Shown here in pieces: positions 11,123 through 18,058 of a stretch of DNA of 34,371 nucleotides. Each line of letters begins with the position of its first letter. The stretch's first letter is position 1. Below the pieces are notes generated by a model. That model had not been told where the DNA came from, ran no database searches, and saw only the letters and a program-made list of their open reading frames with translations. Origin of the DNA: an uncultured Clostridia bacterium (lineage in GTDB: Bacteria > Bacillota_A > Clostridia > Christensenellales > Aristaeellaceae); contig CAMVBO010000002.1 in assembly GCA_947165745.1 (NCBI GenBank), positions 1 through 34,371 of the forward strand. Reading direction: 5' to 3'. A program made the position numbers and the translations under genes.

Positions 11123-12673
11123 ATGAACGTCGTGATCTATGCCCGCTTCTCATCCAGCGCCCAGCGCGACGAGTCCATCGACGGCCAGGTGCGCGTGTGC
11201 ACGGACTTCGCCAGGCGCAATGACATGACCGTGGTCGAGGTCTACGCCGACCGCGCCCTCTCCGGCCGATCGGACGCCCGCCCCGAGTTCCAGCGGATGA
11301 TCCGGGACAGCGCCCGCGGCCGCTTTGACGCCGTGCTCTGCTACGCGGTCGACCGCTTCGCGCGCAACCGCTACGACGCGGCCACCTACAAGGCCCGCCT
11401 CAAGGCCAACGGCGTGCGCGTCTATTACGCCACCTCGCCCCTGAACGACTCCCCGGAAAGCATCCTCCTGGAGAGCGTGATGGAGGGCCTGGCCGAGTAT
11501 TACAGTGAAAACCTCTCCAGATCCATCAAGCGCGGCCTGATGGAGAGCGCCCTGGAGGGCAAGTCCCTCGGCGGCGTCGTGCCCCTGGGCCTGCGCCTCA
11601 ACAGCGAGCACAAATTCGAGATCGAGCCCGCCGAGGCCGAGGTGGTGCTGGAGATCTTCAAACTCTATGCCGGCGGCTCTTCGGCCCTGGAGATCTGCAA
11701 CCTGCTCAATGCCCGGGCCATCCGCACCCGGCGCGGCGGCCCCTGGAACAAAAACAGCCTGCGCTCGATCCTCACCAACACCCGGTACATCGGCCGCTAT
11801 ACCTACGGGGACGTGGTGCTCGAGCACGCCATCCCCCAGATCGTCCCGAATGACCTCTTTGACCAGGTGCAGGCGCAGCTGAAGATCGTCCACGCGGCCC
11901 GCGCCCACAAGAAGGGCAAGGCGAACCCGTTTCTGCTGACCGCGAAGTGCGTCTGTGGCTGTTGCGGCGAGATGATGATCGGCGAGAGCGGCACCGGCCG
12001 GGGCGGCGCCACCTATTACTATTACAAGTGCGGCGGCCGCAAGCGCGGCACCGGCTGCAAGAAGGCGAACGAACACAAGGACGCCCTGGAGCGGCTGATC
12101 GTCGAGGAGGTGCGCGCCAGGATCCTGCGCGACGAGGTGATCGACCAGATCGCCACCGAAGCCGCCGAGCTGATGCGCCGCGAGGCCGAGGACAACACCC
12201 AGCTGACCGCCATGAAGGCCGAGCTCAGCCAGGTCGGCAGCGGGATCCGCAACCTGCTCCGCGCCATCGAGATGGGGATCCTCGACGACGACACCCGCGC
12301 CCGCATGGAGGAGCTGCAGCAGCGCAAGGCCGAGCTGATGGCCCAGATCGCCAGGGAAGAGATCCGCAAGCCCGTCCTCACCGCCGACCAGATCGCCTTC
12401 TGGCTCTCCCGCTTCAAGACCGGCGACGTCGACTCCCCCGCCTACCGCGCCCAGGTCATCGACACCCTGGTCAACACCGTCATCATCAACGACTCCCCCG
12501 ACGGCGGCCGGGAATATATCATCACCTGTAATCTGTCCGAGAACAATTCTTTCAAGATCAGTGTTTCGGATATTGATGCTAATGGTGTACCATTACGAGA
12601 ATATCCGAACACCGTCCTGCTGATCAGCCGGTTGTGCTTTGGACTGATTCTCCACTACAAAACGCCAGCGTGA
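11123..12673 (+). CDS. Large serine recombinase (phage integrase)
   Basis: A 516-residue large serine integrase. The N-terminal catalytic domain (residues 1-150) opens MNVVIYARFSSS with the nucleophile at Ser10, and contains SGRSDARPEFQRMI and DRFARNRYDA with conserved Arg residues. The recombinase domain (about 160-265) has GVVPLGLRL and NTRYIGRYTYG. The zinc ribbon (about 275-315) has a Cys cluster (CVCGCCGEMM then YYYYKCGGRKRGTGCKK), and a coiled coil (about 335-415) follows. GAGGTGG precedes the ATG. The last 30 codons are AT-richer and contain a symmetric site predicted to be attP. It is the last gene of the lysogeny operon and ends in the loop of a terminator. Confidence 0.95.
   Translation: MNVVIYARFSSSAQRDESIDGQVRVCTDFARRNDMTVVEVYADRALSGRSDARPEFQRMIRDSARGRFDAVLCYAVDRFARNRYDAATYKARLKANGVRVYYATSPLNDSPESILLESVMEGLAEYYSENLSRSIKRGLMESALEGKSLGGVVPLGLRLNSEHKFEIEPAEAEVVLEIFKLYAGGSSALEICNLLNARAIRTRRGGPWNKNSLRSILTNTRYIGRYTYGDVVLEHAIPQIVPNDLFDQVQAQLKIVHAARAHKKGKANPFLLTAKCVCGCCGEMMIGESGTGRGGATYYYYKCGGRKRGTGCKKANEHKDALERLIVEEVRARILRDEVIDQIATEAAELMRREAEDNTQLTAMKAELSQVGSGIRNLLRAIEMGILDDDTRARMEELQQRKAELMAQIAREEIRKPVLTADQIAFWLSRFKTGDVDSPAYRAQVIDTLVNTVIINDSPDGGREYIITCNLSENNSFKISVSDIDANGVPLREYPNTVLLISRLCFGLILHYKTPA
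12565..12609. other. Predicted attP site
   Basis: A 45-bp symmetric site. Outer arms TTCGGATATT and AATATCCGAA are perfect 10-bp inverted repeats. Inner arms AATGGT and ACCATT are perfect 6-bp repeats. The centre is the unpaired dinucleotide GT at 12587-12588. Size, two-part half-sites and a non-palindromic dinucleotide centre match known attP sites of large serine integrases. It lies within the last codons of the integrase gene (GT falls at codon 489). Confidence 0.65.
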
Positions 12674-12686
12674 TGCTGGCGTTTTT
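12659..12686. terminator. Bidirectional intrinsic terminator
   Basis: An ACGCCAGC/GCTGGCGT stem (8 bp) with a GTGAT loop is flanked by AAAA on the left and TTTTT on the right. It ends both the rightward lysogeny operon and the leftward late operon. The integrase stop codon lies in its loop. Confidence 0.9.
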
Positions 12687-12698
12687 GCTGTCTCGCTA

Positions 12699-12959
12699 TT
12701 ATTCCGCGGTGTGCGCGTCTTCGGGCGGGTGGGCTTCATCCTGGACGAAGAACTTATCGCTGCTCTCTCGCGCCGCGTCGATCATGCCTTCGCCGAAGAT
12801 GTACGCGATGAGCGAGCCGAAGGACATGATCAGCGCGCCGAGCTGCGCGGCCTGCGCTTCGGTCTGGCCAAAGTACACAAGCAGGCCCGTGACAAAGCCC
12901 ACCAGGGCGACCCACAGCTTGCGGGAGGTCAGCTTCCGGATGATGTCTTCCTTTGTCAT
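12699..12959 (-). CDS. Holin
   Basis: An 86-residue membrane protein. The N-terminal segment MTKEDIIRKLTSRKLWVALV leads into a first membrane helix (VALVGFVTGLLVYFG), and a second follows (LGALIMSFGSLIAYIFGEG). The C-terminus is charged and cytoplasmic-like (ESSDKFFVQDEAHPPEDAHT). This is the common small holin of Clostridia phages, which opens the cell membrane at the timed end of infection so the endolysin can act. AAAGGAGCG precedes the ATG. It is the last gene of the leftward late operon, followed by the bidirectional terminator. Confidence 0.88.
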   Translation of the reverse strand: MTKEDIIRKLTSRKLWVALVGFVTGLLVYFGQTEAQAAQLGALIMSFGSLIAYIFGEGMIDAARESSDKFFVQDEAHPPEDAHTAE

Positions 12960-12980
12960 AAAAAACGCTCCTTTCTGTGA

Positions 12981-13271
12981 TTACAGTCCGAACTTTCCGA
13001 GCACCAGGCCGATGATCGCGGCGATGATCGCCCACATCACTTTGCTGGAGACGTCGTCCCACTTCTTGCCGGGCTTGGCCTTGATGGTCTCCACGTCGTC
13101 CTGGAGACTGCCCACGTCCTCCTTGACTGAGTTGAGGCCCATGGCCAGCTCCTTGACGCTGACCGTCAGGGTGTTGATGGACTGCATCATTTTGTCCTGT
13201 TGATCCACGCGCGTGAACAGGGTTTTGATCTGCTCCGTGTGCTGGATGACTGTTTTTTCGAGCTCGTCCAT
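12981..13271 (-). CDS. XhlA-family hemolysin-like lysis protein
   Basis: A 96-residue protein with an N-terminal coiled coil (MDELEKTVIQHTEQIKTLF, then heptads through residue 65) and a C-terminal membrane helix (VMWAIIAAIIGLVLGKFGL). This is the pattern of Bacillus PBSX XhlA, which works with the holin at the membrane during lysis. Its ATG lies one base after the endolysin stop (TGA-T-ATG), and with only a weak ribosome site it is probably translated by re-initiation. Length and layout are typical. Confidence 0.88.
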   Translation of the reverse strand: MDELEKTVIQHTEQIKTLFTRVDQQDKMMQSINTLTVSVKELAMGLNSVKEDVGSLQDDVETIKAKPGKKWDDVSSKVMWAIIAAIIGLVLGKFGL

Positions 13272-13272
13272 A

Positions 13273-14082
13273 TCAGCCCACCCCCAGCACGCTGATCAGG
13301 AGATCCCGGGCCTGCAGCAGCTTCTCCAGATCGCCCTGGGTGAGCGTCAGCGTCACGAACTGGCCGGCGGGCACCTGCAGATCCGTCGCGGTGGCGACGG
13401 CCGGCGCGGGCGTCACCTGGGCGGGCTCCAGGAACTCGGCCATCATGTAGCCGGTCTTTTCGCCGTTGTAGGTGATTTTCCGCCAGCCGTCCTTCTCCGG
13501 CTCGGCCTGCACCTGGGTGCCGACCTTCAGGCTGGCCAGCTTCTCCGAGGATGTGCGCGGCTCCCGGCGAACGTTCACGGTTCCGCCGTTTTCCGCCACG
13601 ATGGTCATGGTCTCCATGGTCTCACGCTCCTTTGCGCTCGGGTTGTTGGGGTAGATGACAGCGTTGAGAGGGGCGACCATGCCCCACGCGCTCAGCTTGG
13701 TGCGGGTGAATCCGGCCTTGACGCTCTGGGCGTTCAGGACGTGCTTGCCGTCCAGATCCACCAGGCCGATGTGGTAGTAGTCGTTGGGATCGGGATGCCC
13801 GGCGAACTTCTTCGGGAGATTGTAGTCCTTCTCACCCGGCCGATGCAGCTTAAAGGCCGCCCATCCCGGCTGGGCCTCGCTGATGGGCCGCAGCGCTCCG
13901 CAATGCTTGCGGGCGATGCTGTTGGAGCCATGGGCGATGGTGTTTTTGTACTTGCGGAAGGCGTACACGAAAGCCCCGGAACAGTCCACGCACCCGGTCT
14001 CCGCCTTGCCCCACTCATACGTCCAGTGCTGCCGGTACATCCATTGGAAATCCTCGATCAGCAGGCTAACGGGGATCATCAT
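13273..14082 (-). CDS. Endolysin: NlpC/P60 peptidase with SH3b domain
   Basis: A 269-residue cell-wall hydrolase. Residues about 5-135 form an NlpC/P60-type cysteine peptidase with the nucleophile in CVDCSGAFVYAFR (Cys34) and the base His in NDYYHIGLV (His104). A linker leads to a bacterial SH3 domain (about 165-222: GTVNVRREPRTSSEKLASLK) for wall binding. A Pro/Ala linker and a C-terminal helical segment (LTQGDLEKLLQARDLLISVL) complete it. It should cut peptide bonds in peptidoglycan after holin action. No signal peptide is present, so release depends on the holin. GGAGGGC precedes the ATG. Confidence 0.9.
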   Translation of the reverse strand: MMIPVSLLIEDFQWMYRQHWTYEWGKAETGCVDCSGAFVYAFRKYKNTIAHGSNSIARKHCGALRPISEAQPGWAAFKLHRPGEKDYNLPKKFAGHPDPNDYYHIGLVDLDGKHVLNAQSVKAGFTRTKLSAWGMVAPLNAVIYPNNPSAKERETMETMTIVAENGGTVNVRREPRTSSEKLASLKVGTQVQAEPEKDGWRKITYNGEKTGYMMAEFLEPAQVTPAPAVATATDLQVPAGQFVTLTLTQGDLEKLLQARDLLISVLGVG

Positions 14083-14188
14083 CTCGGTTGCCCTCCAGAC
14101 CGGACGCGGCCACGGCCAGGGCGAAGATCACCGCGCCGAAGATGCAGCCGCCCAGGAAGGCCCCCAGGGCCCAAGACCAATGGATCAT
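14066..14188 (-). CDS. Small single-pass membrane protein (DUF3789-like)
   Basis: A 40-residue protein read on the minus strand: MIHWSWALGAFLGGCIFGAV, then IFALAVAASGLEGNRDDDPR. One Gly-rich membrane helix (residues 5-28) is followed by a charged tail. It resembles DUF3789 proteins, tiny membrane proteins common in Clostridia phages. AAGGAG lies about 10 nt before the ATG, and its end overlaps the endolysin start by 17 nt, which suggests coupled expression. A lysis accessory role is inferred from its place. Confidence 0.65.
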   Translation of the reverse strand: MIHWSWALGAFLGGCIFGAVIFALAVAASGLEGNRDDDPR

Positions 14189-14194
14189 CTGTCC

Positions 14195-14851
14195 TCACTC
14201 CTTCCACTCCTTCGCCCCCAGAAACCCGCAGGCGGATGCCTGGGCGCGGTTGAAATGCGTCTGCCGGTTCTCGCCCAGTCCGGCAAACCACAGGCGCACC
14301 GTCGTCTCGTCCTGGCCGGTGAGGGCCATGATCCCGGCGATTTCGTCGGCGTTGTTGCCCGTGTCCGCCCAGGTCAGGGCGTTTTTCTTTTGGTGCAGGA
14401 TGATGGCGCTGCGATCCGTCATGCTGACGTAGTCCGGGCGGGACAGGGCCAGTATCTGAATCATGGAGCTGCCGCAGGCGCCGTCAATCACAATGTGCTT
14501 GTACTCGCCGCGCTCCGCCAGGGCCTTGCCGATGCCGCGGGCCGCACGCACCACGCCGCCCGCGCTGTCGATCTCGACCTGGATACGGTCATACGGAAAA
14601 GCCTGCTGCATCGCGTCCAGGCGCTCGGCGTAGGCGGCGCGGTACTCGCGCTCCTTCAGGACATCAAACACACTGACGCGGCGGTTGGTGATCCGCATGA
14701 TGAGCGTGTGCCCGTCGGCCCCGCGCAGGAGCTCCACATTCGGCTCAAAGACCGTGGTCTCCGTCGCCACGCCCACCACGACGCAGCCGGTCAGCACCGC
14801 GCAGGTAATCAGGATCAGCCGACGCAGGGCGCGCTTCGTCTTCCTGTTCAC
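14195..14851 (-). CDS. Membrane-anchored ClpP-like serine hydrolase
   Basis: A 218-residue protein. Residues 10-30 are a membrane helix after a basic start (MNRKTKRALRRLILITCAVL), giving an N-in topology. The rest matches the ClpP/crotonase-fold peptidase pattern: IQVEIDSAGGVVRAARGIGK, HIVIDGACGSSMIQILALS with the likely nucleophile Ser129 before Met, and DRSAIILHQKK with His153. The third catalytic residue is not clearly conserved; the C-terminal (RQTHFNRAQASACGFLG) part aligns with the ClpP region holding Asp but lacks an obvious Asp. The GTG start overlaps the upstream stop (GTGA). Placement between tail and lysis genes is unusual; head-maturation ClpP proteins sit beside capsid genes. Confidence 0.7.
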   Translation of the reverse strand: MNRKTKRALRRLILITCAVLTGCVVVGVATETTVFEPNVELLRGADGHTLIMRITNRRVSVFDVLKEREYRAAYAERLDAMQQAFPYDRIQVEIDSAGGVVRAARGIGKALAERGEYKHIVIDGACGSSMIQILALSRPDYVSMTDRSAIILHQKKNALTWADTGNNADEIAGIMALTGQDETTVRLWFAGLGENRQTHFNRAQASACGFLGAKEWKE

Positions 14852-15150
14852 TCCGCATCACCCTCTGTGGCGGTCTCTGTGCCCTCTGTGGGCGTTTCGT
14901 CGTCCTCGGTGGGTTCCTGTTCATCCTCGGTATCGGACGCGGCAGGCGCGGCGTCAGGCGTTGCAACAGGCGCGGTTTGTGCGGCCTCGTAGGCGTCCAG
15001 GGCGGTGTAGAAGACTTCCTTCGCCTCGTCGGTGAGCCAGCCATAGCGCTGGTTGTCCTCGATCAGGGTGATGGCGTAGTCCGGGCTGAACTCGCCCGCC
15101 TTGACGCAGTTGATGAAGGCGTTGATGACGCGGGTCTCGCGTTTGGTCAT
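14848..15150 (-). CDS. Small phage protein after tail-fibre genes, unknown
   Basis: A 100-residue protein. The N-terminal 55 residues (MTKRETRVINAFINCVKAGE then ITLIEDNQRYGWLTDEAKEV) form a compact helical domain often seen directly after baseplate or fibre genes of Clostridia phages. The C-terminal 45 residues are an acidic, Thr/Glu/Asp-rich repeat-like tail (EDEQEPTEDDETPTEGTE). AAGGAGGGATC before the ATG. Its end overlaps the ClpP-like gene. Function unknown; the placement could fit a structural or chaperone role in tail assembly. Confidence 0.65.
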   Translation of the reverse strand: MTKRETRVINAFINCVKAGEFSPDYAITLIEDNQRYGWLTDEAKEVFYTALDAYEAAQTAPVATPDAAPAASDTEDEQEPTEDDETPTEGTETATEGDAE

Positions 15151-15163
15151 GGGTGATCCCTCC

Positions 15164-16612
15164 TTAAGCGTTTTCGAGGACGGTGGCCTGCAGCTCCGCG
15201 ACGCGGGCCTCCAGGTCTTTGATCTGCGCGGCCAGGGTGTCCACGGTGTTGTTGCCGTAGAGGCCGCCCTTGGTCAGGCGGAAGGCCGCAAGCTGCAGCG
15301 TGGCGGTATACTTCCGGTGTACGCCGATCATGATGCGCTTCTCCCAGTTGTACGACCGCACCACGCGGGTGTAGGTCTGGCCGCTGGTGTCCGTGGCCTG
15401 CTCCGTGGTCTCGGAATATTCCGCGCCGGTCGGATTGAAGACGAACGACCAGGAGACGCGCTGCCAGTCTGCGCCGCTGATCTTGATGACATCAGACACG
15501 CCGCTTTTATCGGGCGGGAAGCCCATGCTGTTCATGTACGTGCCGCCCCAGCCGAATTTCATCCAGGCCTCGTTGCCGCTCGTCAGCCGTGCCCAGCATG
15601 AGACGGTGTAGGTCTTGCCCACCTCCATCTCGTCGATGATGTAGCCATAGGACTTCGGTGTCTCGCCCTGCTTGTAGTATTTCGTGGTCAGGCCTTGCGG
15701 ATAGTACAGGGTCTCCATATTGCCCCACGCGGTGTTGGCCGTGATGTTGTACTGAATGGCCTTGTTAAAGGTTTCGCCGTTCTGCTCGGTGATGATTGCA
15801 TCGCCGGTCAGGTCTACGCAGCTCGTCGTGATGCCGTCCTGGTTGTCGATGTAGACATACCAGGCTTCCGGATAGGCCGTGCCGGTGGTCGCGTCCGTGT
15901 ACGCCTCCCGGTGGTAGACGTAGCTCGATCCCGCCGTCTGTTCTGCCGTCGGCTCCGTCGTATAGATGATGTAGTTGTTGATGCTCTTCATGTACGCGCC
16001 GCCAGATTTCGACCATCTGGCCGCGTTGCCGCACACAATGTTGGCAGAGCCATTGTTCAGCCACCAGGCATCCGGGTTCAGCAGATTCGGCGTATTGAGG
16101 TACATGACGTTCGCCCCGGCCAGCGCCTGGATGATGCCCGCGTTCTCCGCGCGTACCGTCTCCAGCTCGCCCTCGATGGCCCCGACGTTCCGGGCGAAGA
16201 CCGCGGTGTCATAGCCGCTCTGGCCGCTGACGTCCAGCGTGGTGCCGCTGACGGTGTCCTGCACCATGCCCACGGCGCAGTAGATGCAGACCGTGCCGCT
16301 CTCCGTGGCGTTGTACACCGAGAGCTGGAAGCGCCCGGGCACGTTGTAGCAATCCGGATGCAGGGTGACCACCGCGTGGCCGGTCAGCTCGTCGATCTGC
16401 GCCACGTCCTCGGTGTTCAGGTGCACGGTGGTGTTGTCCGCCCGTCTGAAATAGGCGTAGCAGGTGCCGGTCAGCTCGATGTCGCGCCCGTACCGGGTGC
16501 AGCCGATGTTAAACACATGGCCGGACTGTTCCTTCGTGAAGGTGTACCCGCGCAGCGTCTCCACGGTCAGCAGATCGTCCAGGGGCACGGTGCGGTTGAT
16601 GATGATTTGCAT
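15164..16612 (-). CDS. BppU-type baseplate / receptor-binding protein
   Basis: A 482-residue structural protein. Residues 1-130 form a BppU N-terminal-like domain (RTVPLDDLLTVETLRGYTFT ... YAYFRRADNTTVHLNTEDV ... CYNVPGRFQLSVYN), a beta fold that docks on the tail tip. The middle to C-terminal part (about 200-450) is aromatic-rich and beta-sandwich-like (INNYIIYTTEPTAEQ, YTVSCWARLTSGNEAWMKFG), resembling carbohydrate-binding modules, so it may contact the cell surface. The last 30 residues are a trimer-type coiled coil (LAAQIKDLEARVAELQATV). AAGGAGGGG precedes the ATG. Its N-terminus is paralogous to the next gene upstream. Confidence 0.8.
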   Translation of the reverse strand: MQIIINRTVPLDDLLTVETLRGYTFTKEQSGHVFNIGCTRYGRDIELTGTCYAYFRRADNTTVHLNTEDVAQIDELTGHAVVTLHPDCYNVPGRFQLSVYNATESGTVCIYCAVGMVQDTVSGTTLDVSGQSGYDTAVFARNVGAIEGELETVRAENAGIIQALAGANVMYLNTPNLLNPDAWWLNNGSANIVCGNAARWSKSGGAYMKSINNYIIYTTEPTAEQTAGSSYVYHREAYTDATTGTAYPEAWYVYIDNQDGITTSCVDLTGDAIITEQNGETFNKAIQYNITANTAWGNMETLYYPQGLTTKYYKQGETPKSYGYIIDEMEVGKTYTVSCWARLTSGNEAWMKFGWGGTYMNSMGFPPDKSGVSDVIKISGADWQRVSWSFVFNPTGAEYSETTEQATDTSGQTYTRVVRSYNWEKRIMIGVHRKYTATLQLAAFRLTKGGLYGNNTVDTLAAQIKDLEARVAELQATVLENA

Positions 16613-16624
16613 GTGCTCCCCTCC

Positions 16625-17635
16625 TTATGTGCTGGCGTTCTCAAGGGCGGTGACGCGGGCTTCGATAGCCTGCACCCTGTCCATGAGGTTCTGGCGGTAG
16701 TAGATCGCAATGGTGCCGACGTCGGTAGACAGGCCGAACGTCCGTTGCGGGACAGTGACGGGTGTGTCCAGGGTAAAGGCCAGCGTGGTCATCCAGATGT
16801 TGGAGCCGACCTTGACCTGGTTGCCGTTCTCGATGACGACCACGGACGCCGTGAGCGGCGCGCCCGTCTTCTCGACAAAGTCCAGGACATAGGTGCCCAT
16901 ATCCGTGCCGTAGTAGGCGAAGGACACCGTGACGCTGTCATGGCTCTGCCCGTCGGAGAACACCACGATCTGATAGGGCATGGCGTGCGGCTGCGCGTCC
17001 GAGATCAGCAGATTGTTTTCACCCGCCATGGGCATGCCCATTGTATCCGCCGGGTAGCACTTCAGCGGGAGGATTTCTTCCACCAGGGCGCGGACATTGT
17101 CCCACACGCCATCCCCGCGCAGGTAGTACGTGCTTGCCAAGCTGTTCGGCGCGGGCACCAGACCCGCCACGCCGTCGGTGGTGGGCGTCGCGCCGGTCAT
17201 CACCCGGGGCGCGTACTGCTCCAGGTAGGCCGCGACCTCGTCCACGCTGCGGGGGATCGTGTTGCCGCCGTCGATCAGCTCGCCGTCCACGGTGCTGGTC
17301 ACCACGCCCCCGGCGCTGTAGATGGCCAGGGTGCTGCCGCCCTCGGTGGTGAACACCGTGAGCTGGAAGCCGCCCGGCTGGTTGTAGCAGTCCGCGGTCA
17401 GCACCACACAGGCCGCGCCGTCCTCGACGCCGCCGGTGATAAAGACCGCGCTGCCGTCCTGCCGCTTGAACCGCGCCGTCACCGTGCCCGTGACCGCTTC
17501 GGGATCGCCGCCGCGGGTGACGCTGATGATGAACTTGTGCGCGTTGCTCTCCGCCGTGAACAGGGTGCCGGCCAGCTTTTCGACCTTGATCGGCTCGTCC
17601 AGGCTGACCGTCCGCTCAATGGGTATGACTGCCAT
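16625..17635 (-). CDS. Second BppU-type baseplate protein
   Basis: A 336-residue protein whose N-terminal 130 residues parallel those of the 482-residue neighbour (ERTVSLDEPIKVEKLAGTLF ... VTARFKRQDGSAVFITGG ... CYNQPGGFQLTVFT). A short spacer with a collar-like NSLASTYYLRGDGVWDNV segment follows, then a beta-rich C-terminal domain and a short coiled coil (LMDRVQAIEARVTALENA). Two such genes in a row suggest gene duplication with divergence of the host-contact part. The ATG at 17635 is chosen by AAAGGGAG at proper spacing; the GTG three codons upstream is inside that site. Confidence 0.78.
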   Translation of the reverse strand: MAVIPIERTVSLDEPIKVEKLAGTLFTAESNAHKFIISVTRGGDPEAVTGTVTARFKRQDGSAVFITGGVEDGAACVVLTADCYNQPGGFQLTVFTTEGGSTLAIYSAGGVVTSTVDGELIDGGNTIPRSVDEVAAYLEQYAPRVMTGATPTTDGVAGLVPAPNSLASTYYLRGDGVWDNVRALVEEILPLKCYPADTMGMPMAGENNLLISDAQPHAMPYQIVVFSDGQSHDSVTVSFAYYGTDMGTYVLDFVEKTGAPLTASVVVIENGNQVKVGSNIWMTTLAFTLDTPVTVPQRTFGLSTDVGTIAIYYRQNLMDRVQAIEARVTALENAST

Positions 17636-17653
17636 GCGGCTCACTCCCTTTCT

Positions 17654-17854
17654 TTACTCGGCCTGCGGCTCCTCGCCCTGGTGATCCTCGCCGCCGTTCT
17701 CCTTGGCCTTGGCCTCGTCCTCCTGCTGGAGCATCTGCGCCAGGGTGTTCAGGTCGCGCACGGTGTTGACCAGGGCGTTCATCGCCGCAATGCCCTGCAC
17801 CTGTACGCTGTCAAGGTTCACGATGATGTTGTTGATGATGTCGTACTTGTTCAT
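17654..17854 (-). CDS. Small tail-module protein, unknown
   Basis: A 66-residue acidic protein starting MNKYDIINNIIVNLDSVQVQ. The N-terminal 45 residues are an Asn-rich amphipathic helix region (IAAMNALVNTVRDLNTLAQM) and the tail is acidic (EDEAKAKENGGEDHQGEEPQ). AAAGGAGG precedes the ATG. It lies between the tail-tip gene and the BppU-like genes, where small trimer-forming linkers or chaperones are often found. No family is recognised. Confidence 0.65.
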   Translation of the reverse strand: MNKYDIINNIIVNLDSVQVQGIAAMNALVNTVRDLNTLAQMLQQEDEAKAKENGGEDHQGEEPQAE

Positions 17855-17867
17855 GGGGATGCCTCCT

Positions 17868-18044
17868 TTAGTCGCTCAGGGTGCCGTCATACTGAAACTT
17901 GATCGTGCCCACAGGTTCGCCCTTGTAGAACACGTGGATCGTGTTGCCGCCCTCGCCGTCGCGTCCGCTGCACCCGATGACCAGGGAATTGCTTTTCAGG
18001 GTCAGGTTTTCGACGAGGTGCTGGACAAATTCAGATTCGCTCAT
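17868..18044 (-). CDS. Short tail-module protein, unknown
   Basis: A 58-residue protein read on the minus strand (MSESEFVQHLVENLTLKSNS then a beta-rich end, IHVFYKGEPVGTIKFQYDG). AGGAGGCCACACC precedes the ATG, and spacing to both neighbours (13-14 nt) fits the operon. No membrane segment. The C-terminal half looks like a small beta-hairpin domain. Family unknown; its position suggests a tail or baseplate accessory. Confidence 0.6.
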   Translation of the reverse strand: MSESEFVQHLVENLTLKSNSLVIGCSGRDGEGGNTIHVFYKGEPVGTIKFQYDGTLSD

Positions 18045-18058
18045 GGTGTGGCCTCCTG

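Noticed and set aside
11150..12076. A 308-codon minus-strand frame opposite the serine integrase
   Set aside because: Antisense to a gene with full domain structure; Ala/Val/Leu/Gly-rich composition and no ribosome site.
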